Source: Vibrio sp. NTOU-M3 (lineage in GTDB: Bacteria > Pseudomonadota > Gammaproteobacteria > Enterobacterales > Vibrionaceae). From it: 64,000 nucleotides of DNA. A program made the position numbers and the translations under genes. The DNA lies in NCBI RefSeq assembly GCF_040869035.1, contig NZ_CP162100.1:558001-622000 (forward strand), written 5' to 3'. Positions 56,457 to 64,000 of the stretch are shown here, in pieces; within the stretch, counting starts at the first letter, position 1; every line of letters starts with the position of its first letter. Under the pieces are notes generated by a model. It did no database searches and was not told where the DNA came from. It worked only from the letters and a program-made list of their open reading frames with translations.

Positions 56457-58124
56457 CTATTTAGTAATTCGCTTGTACTTGATGCGATGTGGTTCCGCTG
56501 CCTGAGGACCAAGAGTCTTCTTCAGCCACTCCATGTATTCAGTATAGTTGCCTTCGTAGAAGTTAACCTGACCTTCATCGCGGTAATCAATGATGTGTGT
56601 CGCGATGCGGTCAAGGAACCAACGGTCGTGCGAGATAACCATGGCACAGCCAGGGAACTCAAGCAGTGCTTCTTCTAGTGCACGCAGTGTTTCAACATCT
56701 AGGTCGTTGGTTGGTTCATCGAGTAGCAATACGTTACCACCAGCTTTAAGCAGTTTGGCAAGATGCACACGGTTACGTTCACCACCAGACAGTTCGCCGA
56801 TGATTTTCTGTTGATCTGAGCCCTTGAAGTTAAAACGAGAGCAGTAAGCACGAGCAGGGATTTCGAAGTTGTTGATCTTGATGATGTCAGCGCCTTCAGA
56901 AATCTCTTGGAATACGCTGTTCTTATCATTCATTGAGTCACGGAACTGCTCTACAGACGCCAGTTTCACCGTATCACCTAACTCAATCGTGCCTGAATCT
57001 GGCTGTTCAGTGCCACTTAGCATCTTAAATAGTGTTGATTTACCCGCACCGTTGGCACCAATGATACCGACGATGGCACCTTTTGGAATGCTAAATGATA
57101 GATCGTCAATCAGAACGCGGCCATCGAATGACTTAGTCAGGTTGTTCACTTCGACAACTTTATCACCTAGACGCTCACCTGGTGGGATGAACAGTTCGTT
57201 GGTTTCGTTACGTTTCTGATGGTCAGTATTTTGTAGTTCTTCAAAGCGCGCCATACGTGCTTTAGATTTCGCCTGACGACCTTTCGGGTTTTGACGAACC
57301 CACTCAAGTTCTTTCTCAATGGTTTTTTGGCGTGCTTTTTCTTGAGATGCTTCTTGTTGTAGACGCGCATCTTTTTGCTCTAGCCAAGAAGTGTAGTTAC
57401 CTTCCCATGGAATACCTTCACCACGGTCAAGTTCTAGGATCCAACCTGCAGCGTTGTCTAAGAAGTAACGGTCGTGGGTGATTGCCACTACTGTACCTGT
57501 GTAGTCGACAAGGAAGCGCTCTAGCCATGCTACAGACTCCGCATCCAAGTGGTTGGTTGGTTCGTCGAGTAGTAGCATGTCAGGTTTTTCTAGAAGCAGA
57601 CGACAGATAGCAACACGACGACGTTCACCACCTGATAGGTGTCCAATCTTCTGATCCCACTCTGGCAGGCGTAGTGCGTCTGCAGCGCGTTCTAGCGCGT
57701 TGTCTAGGTTGTGACCGTCTTTTGCTTGAATCAATGCTTCCAGTTCGCCTTGCTCTTTTGCAAGTGCATCAAAATCGGCACCTTCTTCGGCATAAGCCGC
57801 ATATACCGCGTCAAGACGCTTAAGTGCATCAGCAACGTCAGCAACCGCTTCTTCAACCACTTCACGAACGGTTTTCGACTCGTCGAGTACTGGCTCCTGA
57901 GGGAGGTAACCTACATTTAGCCCCGGTTGTGGACGCGCTTCACCATCAATGTCTGTATCAATGCCAGCCATGATACGTAGTAGCGTTGATTTACCCGCAC
58001 CGTTCAGACCTAAAACACCGATTTTTGCACCAGGGAAGAAGCTAAGAGAGATGTCTTTCAGAATTTGACGCTTAGGTGGCACGATTTTGCTCACCCGCGA
58101 CATGGTATATACGTATTCAGCCAT
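56457..58124 (-). CDS. ettA: energy-dependent translational throttle protein EttA
   Basis: EttA is an ABC-F ATPase that binds the ribosomal E site and gates the first peptide bond when the ADP/ATP ratio is high. The 555-aa protein has two ABC domains, with Walker A GLNGAGKST near 38 and GANGAGKST near 331 and signatures LSGGERRRV and LSGGERNRV. The arm insert and the linker between domains are present. The length matches E. coli EttA. It diverges from slt, as in E. coli. Confidence 0.96.
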   Translation of the reverse strand: MAEYVYTMSRVSKIVPPKRQILKDISLSFFPGAKIGVLGLNGAGKSTLLRIMAGIDTDIDGEARPQPGLNVGYLPQEPVLDESKTVREVVEEAVADVADALKRLDAVYAAYAEEGADFDALAKEQGELEALIQAKDGHNLDNALERAADALRLPEWDQKIGHLSGGERRRVAICRLLLEKPDMLLLDEPTNHLDAESVAWLERFLVDYTGTVVAITHDRYFLDNAAGWILELDRGEGIPWEGNYTSWLEQKDARLQQEASQEKARQKTIEKELEWVRQNPKGRQAKSKARMARFEELQNTDHQKRNETNELFIPPGERLGDKVVEVNNLTKSFDGRVLIDDLSFSIPKGAIVGIIGANGAGKSTLFKMLSGTEQPDSGTIELGDTVKLASVEQFRDSMNDKNSVFQEISEGADIIKINNFEIPARAYCSRFNFKGSDQQKIIGELSGGERNRVHLAKLLKAGGNVLLLDEPTNDLDVETLRALEEALLEFPGCAMVISHDRWFLDRIATHIIDYRDEGQVNFYEGNYTEYMEWLKKTLGPQAAEPHRIKYKRITK

Positions 58125-58389
58125 TGCCGATCGTTCCTAACAATTGATTCATAATAAAAGGGCATTCTATACCAAGAAAGCAGGATTTGTTACCACCCAA
58201 ATGAAAGGTAATCAGGAATGATAAGGTCTATTAATCAATCTCATTGTAACTAATTAATGCTTTTGTCTAGTATGTCACTCCTGTGTGAAATTATGATGAT
58301 TTAAGATCTTTATCCTTTACTTACCCCATGAGTATGAGCCTTAATGAAAGGTCAAAGTACATCATTCTCAAAAGGACTTATCAGACTTT

Positions 58390-60345
58390 ATGATGCCTTC
58401 GTTTTCCTTACTGTCACAGCGCCTACCATCATCATTGCTGACGTTTGCGGTGATGATGAGTGGCAGTACGTATTCTCATTGGGTGCAGGCTTCAGACATT
58501 CAACATCAACGTGCTACATACGATAAAGCACAACAACTGTTAGACCAAAAAAAGGTCTCTGAATATAGAAAAATCAGGCCTGAAATAGCGAGTTATCCAT
58601 TAACACCTTATGTGGATTATCGAGCGTTTTTGGTCGATCTTGGCAGTAAAACGCCAAAACAAGTTAATCGCTTTATTTCAGAACATAAAACGTTTCCTTT
58701 TTCTGCACGGATCAGCGCGCCATATCTGAATAAACTGGCAGCTCAAAAACAATGGAAAACCTTACTCGACTTTCAACACGATGAGCCGAAAGGAGAGCGC
58801 TACCAATGCTTGTATTACCGAGCGCAGTATCACGCTGGTAGCAAGGAGCTCGCCTTTAAAGGTGCGGAAGATTTATGGCTAAGTGGAAAGAGCGTTTCTT
58901 CATCTTGTGATCCGTTGTTTAAGGTATGGAATAACGCCGGACACCAGACTGAAAAGCTTGTGATGGAGCGGATGCTGCTGGCGTTTGAAGCGCGTAACGG
59001 TAGCTTAATGAACTACCTAAAAAAACAGTTAAAAAGCCAAAGCTACTTGGATAAAGCAGCAACGATGAAGTCGTTGTACAGTAAACCGGAGTCTGTGGTT
59101 GCTTTTGCCAAAAAACACCTTGTTACGTCGTTCAATCAAAAGCAAGCCGTTATTGCGATGAAGAAGTTGGCGCGTACCGATGTAGAAAAAGCACAACAAG
59201 CGCTCAATCAAGTGGCAAAAACACAAAAGCTGGATGATAAAGAGCGCCAATCGTTAGCGGACTATATTTCTTTCCGTTTGATCAATACGGATTCAGCTTC
59301 TTTAGCCAAATGGCGAGATCAAGCTATCTCAACCTCAAAAAATACCGCGTTGATTGAGCGACGAGCTCGATTAGCCATTCAACAGCAAGATTGGAAAGGG
59401 CTGCAAAAGTGGATTGCCACTTTACCGCTAGATAAACAGCAGTCCATGCGTTGGCAGTATTGGCTTGGTCGTAGCGAGATTGCGTTAGGCAAAGCCAATC
59501 AAGGTAAGAAACGATTGGAAAAGCAGGTTGGTCAGCTGAATTTTTATAGTGTTGCTGCCGCAAAAGAGATCCAGCAATCGATCAATTATTCTTTTGCGTC
59601 ACTGACGTATAAACCTGAGATGGTAAAGCCGTTTTCAAAAACATTAGCGCGTATTGATGAGCTGATTAAGGTAAACAAGATAACGGCAGCAAAAAGTGAA
59701 TGGCGTTGGTTATTACGCAATGTGACTGAAGAGCAATCGGAAATGTTAGCTGCGTATGCGGCTAGTAAACGTTGGCACCATCTGACGGTTACAGCCAGTA
59801 TTCAAGCTAAAATGTGGGATAACATTGAGATGCGTTTCCCAGTCGCTCATCGCTGGTGGTTTAACTTTTACGGCGATAAACATGATATCGACCCGATCAC
59901 TTTGATGTCATTAGCGCGTCAGGAAAGTGCATTGGATGTAGAAGCTCGTTCACCAGTAGGTGCGCGCGGTATTATGCAGATCATGCCATCAACAGCCAAA
60001 TATACAGCTCGTAAATATAAACTCTCATATCAAGGGAGCAATGATCTTTACGAGGTTGGCAAAAATATCGAAATCGGTAGCCAATACCTCAAGAGCTTAT
60101 TGGAAAAGTACGATAACAATCGAATTTTTGCTTTGGCGGCGTATAATGCAGGGCCACATCGTGTAAAAACTTGGCGCGAGCGTACCCAAGGTAAGCTTGA
60201 TGCTTACGCATTTATTGAAGCGATCCCATTCAATGAAACCCGTGGTTATGTGCAAAATATATTGATGTTTGAAACATATTATCGCGAGATTTTAGGTGTT
60301 GATGGTGCGTTCTTAAATCAGAATGAAGCAAGTGCCAAGTACTGA
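58390..60345 (+). CDS. slt: soluble lytic murein transglycosylase Slt70
   Basis: Slt cleaves the glycan chain of peptidoglycan, leaving 1,6-anhydro-MurNAc ends, the substrates of NagZ and AnmK above. The 651-aa protein has a signal peptide (cleavage likely near VQA, about 34), a long helical U- and L-domain, and the lysozyme-like C domain with catalytic E512 (LARQESALD), GIMQIMPSTA and ALAAYNAGP. The ribosome site AAAGGA is 14 bases before the ATG, so the start is slightly uncertain. trpR follows by 19 bases. Confidence 0.95.
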   Translation: MMPSFSLLSQRLPSSLLTFAVMMSGSTYSHWVQASDIQHQRATYDKAQQLLDQKKVSEYRKIRPEIASYPLTPYVDYRAFLVDLGSKTPKQVNRFISEHKTFPFSARISAPYLNKLAAQKQWKTLLDFQHDEPKGERYQCLYYRAQYHAGSKELAFKGAEDLWLSGKSVSSSCDPLFKVWNNAGHQTEKLVMERMLLAFEARNGSLMNYLKKQLKSQSYLDKAATMKSLYSKPESVVAFAKKHLVTSFNQKQAVIAMKKLARTDVEKAQQALNQVAKTQKLDDKERQSLADYISFRLINTDSASLAKWRDQAISTSKNTALIERRARLAIQQQDWKGLQKWIATLPLDKQQSMRWQYWLGRSEIALGKANQGKKRLEKQVGQLNFYSVAAAKEIQQSINYSFASLTYKPEMVKPFSKTLARIDELIKVNKITAAKSEWRWLLRNVTEEQSEMLAAYAASKRWHHLTVTASIQAKMWDNIEMRFPVAHRWWFNFYGDKHDIDPITLMSLARQESALDVEARSPVGARGIMQIMPSTAKYTARKYKLSYQGSNDLYEVGKNIEIGSQYLKSLLEKYDNNRIFALAAYNAGPHRVKTWRERTQGKLDAYAFIEAIPFNETRGYVQNILMFETYYREILGVDGAFLNQNEASAKY

Positions 60346-60364
60346 TAAGGAATAGTTTAAATTC

Positions 60365-60661
60365 ATGGCAGCACAACCTGAGTTCCAAGACTGGCAGCAG
60401 ATCATTGCACTAATAAAACAGAGCGTTGATAAAGAGCAACATGATATATTATTGACTATGTTGCTCACGCCTGATGAGCGCGACGCACTGGTTGCTAGGG
60501 TTAATATCTTTCATGAACTTCTGAAAGGGGAATTGTCCCAGCGTCAGATCAGCCAGTTACTAGGAGTTGGGGTTGCGACGATCACTCGGGGATCTAACGA
60601 GCTCAAATCGAAGAGTACCGAAGAAAAAGCCTTGATAGCTAAATTGCTAGAAAAGCATTAA
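60365..60661 (+). CDS. trpR: trp operon repressor
   Basis: TrpR is a small dimeric repressor that binds tryptophan and shuts off tryptophan genes. The 98-aa protein has LLTPDERDALVARVNIFHELLKGE and the helix-turn-helix SQRQISQLLGVGVATITRGSNELK. It directly follows slt, as in E. coli. No TrpR operator was clearly seen in the window. Confidence 0.96.
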   Translation: MAAQPEFQDWQQIIALIKQSVDKEQHDILLTMLLTPDERDALVARVNIFHELLKGELSQRQISQLLGVGVATITRGSNELKSKSTEEKALIAKLLEKH

Positions 60662-60665
60662 AGAA

Positions 60666-60690
60666 CAAAGGGAGCCTAGGCTCCCTTTGT
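60666..60690. terminator. terminator between trpR and yjjX
   Basis: CAAAGGGAGCC and GGCTCCCTTTG form a near-perfect palindrome around TA. The T-runs are short on both sides. Confidence 0.65.
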
Positions 60691-60695
60691 CATCT

Positions 60696-61229
60696 CTACA
60701 GATTTGCACTGAAATGTTCTGGGTTAATAAAAGGAATAAGGGCTAAGATCAAGGCTTGGTGATAGACCGAACTTCGGGTCAATTGATGGTGGGTTAATAA
60801 CCCAATAGCTCCACCTTTTTGTTTGATATTTTCTGTCGCAAAAACTTCGTCCATGACATCACCAAGCTCATTAGAATCGTTTAGCTTTTCTAATACCTGA
60901 GGGGGGAGCATTAAGCTTGAAGAGCGTGACTCTCCTCGTACCTTATCAGATTCAATCACCATCCAAGCAAATGTCATGTTGTCTTCAATACCAGCTTCTA
61001 GCCCAACATAAAAGTCACCATCTTTTTGAAGCAACTTGGCGTTCTTGACACGATTTAGCGCACCAAGGTGTGTTTCAGTATCACTGAACGGTTGGTCCGC
61101 GACTTCGCTGAGAACGCTAACGCCAACAAATTCAAAAGATTGCTCAGGAAAAGTAGTGTTAAAGGCGCTTTCTACCGCCTTTATTTTTGCGGGGTTAAGC
61201 GAAGCTACGACGACCTTCTTCACTTTCAT
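60696..61229 (-). CDS. yjjX: inosine/xanthosine triphosphatase YjjX
   Basis: YjjX hydrolyses ITP and XTP, keeping damaged purine nucleotides out of nucleic acids. The 177-aa protein has the start VVVASLNPAKIKAVESAF and YVGLEAGIE, typical of the family. I choose ATG 61229 because GGAG lies 6 bases upstream, within the alternative ATG at 61241. The gene starts inside the end of mbaA (35-base overlap). In E. coli it also lies near slt-trpR. Confidence 0.92.
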   Translation of the reverse strand: MKVKKVVVASLNPAKIKAVESAFNTTFPEQSFEFVGVSVLSEVADQPFSDTETHLGALNRVKNAKLLQKDGDFYVGLEAGIEDNMTFAWMVIESDKVRGESRSSSLMLPPQVLEKLNDSNELGDVMDEVFATENIKQKGGAIGLLTHHQLTRSSVYHQALILALIPFINPEHFSANL

Positions 61230-63540
61230 GTTCGGCTCCATTATCGAGATTATTGGGGTGAGTTATTTCTTGTAATGTTAGTGGTTTAGACAAATAGAAC
61301 CCTTGCATGTAATCACAATCGTTTTCTGCTAGCCAACGATGGATTTCAGCGGACTCTATTCCTTCTGCGGTCACTTTCATCGATTGAGAATGACAAAGCT
61401 CAACCAGCGGCTTAATCACTTTTTGATTATTGGTTTTGAGCAGTGCTGAAAGAAACTCACGGTCTAATTTTATTTTCTGTACAGGGTATTCTACCAACTG
61501 AGTGATAGAGGTATAACCAGAGCCAAAATCATCGATCGCCAGTTTGTAACCCATAAGCGATAGTTCGTGCAACAAAGAGTAGCTTTGAGAGTCGGTTGCG
61601 AAAGTTTCTGTAATTTCGAAGTCTACCAGATGAGGCACTACTTTATGCTGCTCTGCTGCCGCTTCAATGAACTTAGCCAGTTGAAGTGAATCTAATTCGG
61701 CTGATGACAAATTAATTGATAACTGAATTGGGTGCTCATGGGCTTGTTGCAACTGAACAAAATCGTGGAAAGCTTGATTAATTACCCAGCGATCGATTGC
61801 ACCAAACAATCCGGTTTGTTCCGCAATGGGAATAAATTCACTGGGGGTAACCGTGCCTAGCTTAGGTGAGTGCCATCGCAACAAAGCTTCTACACCAACG
61901 ACGTTCGTGCCTAATGCATCGAAATAGGGTTGATATAACAGAGAGAACTCATCGTCGAGCCTGCCGCTGCGAAGTGCTCGCTCAATTTGAGCTTTGCGAC
62001 GGACAACGCTATCAAGCTCTTGAGAGTAATAAGCAACTTGGTTTTTTCCTGCTCGCTTTGCTTGGTACATGGCGGTATCGGCATGTGAAAGTAGGCTGGT
62101 GATGTTATCACCATCTTCAGGGTAACATGCAATACCAATACTGGCGGTGATTGGGAAGTTGCCTAACGGCGAATTATGATTAGCCTGAATAGGCTCTAAT
62201 ATGGCAGTTGCAAGAGCATCTGCCAGCGCACTTTTGTGGGCCGAAGAGATAAAAATCGCGAATTCATCACCGGACAATCGTGAGGCAAGACATTTAATGC
62301 CATGTTTTAACTCATACTCTTTACACAACGAACGAACGTGTTCGGCAAAATTAACCAATAAAGAGTCACCTTGGTGATGACCATATTTATCGTTCACGTA
62401 TTTAAAGTTATCCAGATCGATATACAAAATCCAAGCATGAAGGCTATTGAGCTTATTTGCCAAAATACGTTTGACGTACATTTGAAATTGATAACGGTTG
62501 GCCAATTGGGTTAAGTGATCGTATTCAGCCATTGCTTTCGTTTTTTGATAACTTGAGTTTAGTTCGTTGTACATGTCGTAAACACGTGCAGACAAACGAC
62601 CAATTTCATCTTTACTGGAAAGGCGCTCAATGTTGCTGCGTTTACCGAGTTCGACCAATTGTAGCTGGTGATCAATACGGGCTATTGGGCGAGTGACATG
62701 GCGGTAAAGAAGCAGTGAAAGTAACAAGACGGTGATCGTTGAAGAGGCGAGATACGATAGCATCAATTCGTGCTCTAAACGGTTGAGCTTTCGTTCCAGC
62801 AGATAGCGGGCAGGATCGAGTGTAGCAAACAGCCCGGGCTTGAGCTCTACCGATTGCGTCATGCCAGAGCGGATCACCGGATCATCACTAAAAAAGATAC
62901 TGCTGTCGTTGTCGAGTTCAATAATTCGTCTTAGATCATTAAATTTGTTTAGGGAGAGATGGACTATGATAAAAAACACATCGTCTGTTTCATAGCTGAG
63001 TGGGGCTCTTAACGTGTGTTTGTCGAGGATGTCGTAACGAATGAGGGTGGTATCCCCTTGATAGTCATGCGTATAGCCGATATGCGTTTTTTGCTGGCTT
63101 TGTGCAAAGACCTGACGGACATAATCGAGAACGTTTTGATCCTGTTTGGAAAACGGGTCATTGCGGTTATCGGCAAAAAACAACATGTTCATTTGGTTAT
63201 CAAGAATGGTTACAGCGACGTTATCTTGATTGTTGGTTTGAAGCGTGGCGATGGTGTTTTGTAGGTTATCGAGCACTTCTAGTTCCCGGTACGGGGTGTT
63301 GTGCTGGGTAAAATAGTTACCGATGACATCACTCTTTGTGAGCGTTAATGAGTAACTATTCAATAGCGCGCTAGATTGACGAAAATGGCCAGCTAACTTT
63401 TCCATTGTTAGCTGTAAATAACTATTTTCTCGCTTGATCAGTGAATCTTTCTGGTTGGTATAAATACTATAACTAGAAAGCGCGGCTCCCAATAGAACGA
63501 CGGGTGCGACAAGCAGTAGAACTCTAGTGTTGAGCTTCAT
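61195..63540 (-). CDS. mbaA: MbaA, polyamine-responsive GGDEF-EAL protein
   Basis: The 781-aa membrane protein has one helix at about 7-27, a large periplasmic domain to about 250, a second helix (about 255-278), a HAMP region, a GGDEF domain and an EAL domain. The GGDEF motif reads SGDEF (423-427). EAL (551-553) is complete, with EITE, IDDFGSGYTS, IKLDR and AEGIE. In V. cholerae MbaA degrades c-di-GMP, and NspS bound to norspermidine shifts it toward synthesis and biofilm. nspS overlaps its start by 17 bases. Synteny with VC0703 supports the name. Confidence 0.92.
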   Translation of the reverse strand: MKLNTRVLLLVAPVVLLGAALSSYSIYTNQKDSLIKRENSYLQLTMEKLAGHFRQSSALLNSYSLTLTKSDVIGNYFTQHNTPYRELEVLDNLQNTIATLQTNNQDNVAVTILDNQMNMLFFADNRNDPFSKQDQNVLDYVRQVFAQSQQKTHIGYTHDYQGDTTLIRYDILDKHTLRAPLSYETDDVFFIIVHLSLNKFNDLRRIIELDNDSSIFFSDDPVIRSGMTQSVELKPGLFATLDPARYLLERKLNRLEHELMLSYLASSTITVLLLSLLLYRHVTRPIARIDHQLQLVELGKRSNIERLSSKDEIGRLSARVYDMYNELNSSYQKTKAMAEYDHLTQLANRYQFQMYVKRILANKLNSLHAWILYIDLDNFKYVNDKYGHHQGDSLLVNFAEHVRSLCKEYELKHGIKCLASRLSGDEFAIFISSAHKSALADALATAILEPIQANHNSPLGNFPITASIGIACYPEDGDNITSLLSHADTAMYQAKRAGKNQVAYYSQELDSVVRRKAQIERALRSGRLDDEFSLLYQPYFDALGTNVVGVEALLRWHSPKLGTVTPSEFIPIAEQTGLFGAIDRWVINQAFHDFVQLQQAHEHPIQLSINLSSAELDSLQLAKFIEAAAEQHKVVPHLVDFEITETFATDSQSYSLLHELSLMGYKLAIDDFGSGYTSITQLVEYPVQKIKLDREFLSALLKTNNQKVIKPLVELCHSQSMKVTAEGIESAEIHRWLAENDCDYMQGFYLSKPLTLQEITHPNNLDNGAEHESEEGRRSFA

Positions 63541-64000
63541 GACGTTTAAGTATCGTATTAATTATCTTAGCTCTCAGGCTAATATTTTCTGCCGACAAAG
63601 GGCTATCAATTTGCCCCTGTTCGACCCTCTCCCTGTTTGGAAACAATGATGCATCATTTAGGTACCATTCTGGCAATAGTTTTAATGCACTTGAATTCGG
63701 TGTTGCAGCTTTAACATCTATTGCATTTTTTGCAGCATTAGCGGGATCCATCATAAACTCTATGAATGCTTTCGCTTGTTTTTTGTGACTCGAAGCACTG
63801 TTCACTGCTAAGCAATCCACCCAAAGGTAAATTTCGCCTTCAGGAGTGACGAATTGCCACAAATCTTCTTCGAGGAAACGGTTCATCGAGTATTGGTCGC
63901 CGCTGTAGGCAAGAGCCATCTTCATTTTATTAGCATTGGTATGGCTGCGGATGTAGCTAAGCACATATTCGTAGGACAATACGTGTTGGCTAAATTGAGC
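63524..64000 (-). CDS. nspS: NspS, periplasmic norspermidine-binding sensor (partial)
   Basis: Only the C-terminal 158 codons are in the window. The frame stays open to the edge. It resembles PotD-type polyamine-binding proteins (MALAYSGDQYSMNRFL, VTPEGEIYLWVDCLAVNSASSHK, FIEFMMDPANAAKNA). With MbaA next to it, this is NspS, which senses norspermidine (activating) and spermidine (inhibiting) without transporting them. The N-terminal signal peptide lies beyond the window. Confidence 0.9.
   Translation of the reverse strand, partial: AQFSQHVLSYEYVLSYIRSHTNANKMKMALAYSGDQYSMNRFLEEDLWQFVTPEGEIYLWVDCLAVNSASSHKKQAKAFIEFMMDPANAAKNAIDVKAATPNSSALKLLPEWYLNDASLFPNRERVEQGQIDSPLSAENISLRAKIINTILKRHEAQH

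Noticed and set aside
58125..58389. TrpR operator between ettA and slt
   Set aside because: CTAATTAATG and CTAG fragments are present, but no full match to the trp operator palindrome could be formed.
58344..58526. 60-codon ORF overlapping the start of slt
   Set aside because: It is out of frame with slt, which has a clear signal peptide and family match. The shared region is explained by slt.

Overview
The window looks like about 64 kb of core chromosome from a Vibrio. The main reason is gene content and order: pnp-nlpI, ubiUV with a RocS-type GGDEF-EAL gene and ubiT, prfC, srmB, prfB-lysS-vpsR, mutH/rppH-ptsP-lgt-thyA, nptA/nhaR-hlyU, rpsT/murJ-ribF-ileS-lspA-fkpB-ispH, cstA, nagZ, btsSR, aroF-tyrA, slt-trpR, yjjX-mbaA-nspS. 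I recall this order from chromosome 1 of V. cholerae and its relatives. VpsR, HlyU, NptA and the NspS-MbaA pair point to the genus. I cannot name the species. I saw no rRNA, tRNA, insertion sequence, prophage or CRISPR array.

Layout. 1-5.2 kb: pnp, nlpI, and a MarR-family regulator next to a MATE efflux pump, with one identical 19-bp palindrome in front of each. 5.2-10.6 kb: ubiV and ubiU (O2-independent ubiquinone synthesis), a RocS-like c-di-GMP enzyme, ubiT and an acetyltransferase gene. 10.6-19.7 kb: a DUF2541 protein, holD-rimI, a second GGDEF-EAL protein, prfC, srmB, trmN6, brnQ. 19.8-25 kb: prfB with its programmed +1 frameshift, lysS, vpsR, a 41-codon small ORF with a strong ribosome binding site, and a DUF1127 gene. 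25-33 kb: tas, a DUF6482 gene, mutH, a long AT-rich gap carrying DnaA boxes and Dam sites, then rppH-ptsP-tauE-lgt-thyA. 33-44 kb: nptA with a likely Pho box, nhaR, hlyU, rpsT, murJ, then ribF-ileS-lspA-fkpB-ispH. 44-52 kb: a CstA-family transporter with five direct repeats at exact 20-bp spacing upstream, two small envelope proteins, the peptidoglycan-recycling genes murQ, anmK and nagZ, and the LytS/LytTR pair btsSR. 52-64 kb: aroF-tyrA behind TyrR boxes, an M23 peptidase, a PilZ protein, ettA, slt, trpR, yjjX, mbaA, and the 3' part of nspS, which runs off the window.

How the genes work together. Several concern c-di-GMP and biofilm control: three GGDEF-EAL proteins, a PilZ protein, VpsR and the norspermidine sensor NspS. 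BtsSR is probably the pyruvate-sensing pair that controls the CstA-family transporter 4 kb away, and the 20-bp-phased array is a good candidate for the BtsR binding region. NagZ, AnmK and MurQ are consecutive steps of muropeptide recycling, and Slt makes their upstream substrate. The window is mostly ordinary housekeeping DNA. The items most worth a second look are regulatory: the phased array, the paired MarR palindromes, the DnaA-box/GATC region, the Pho box and the small ORF.
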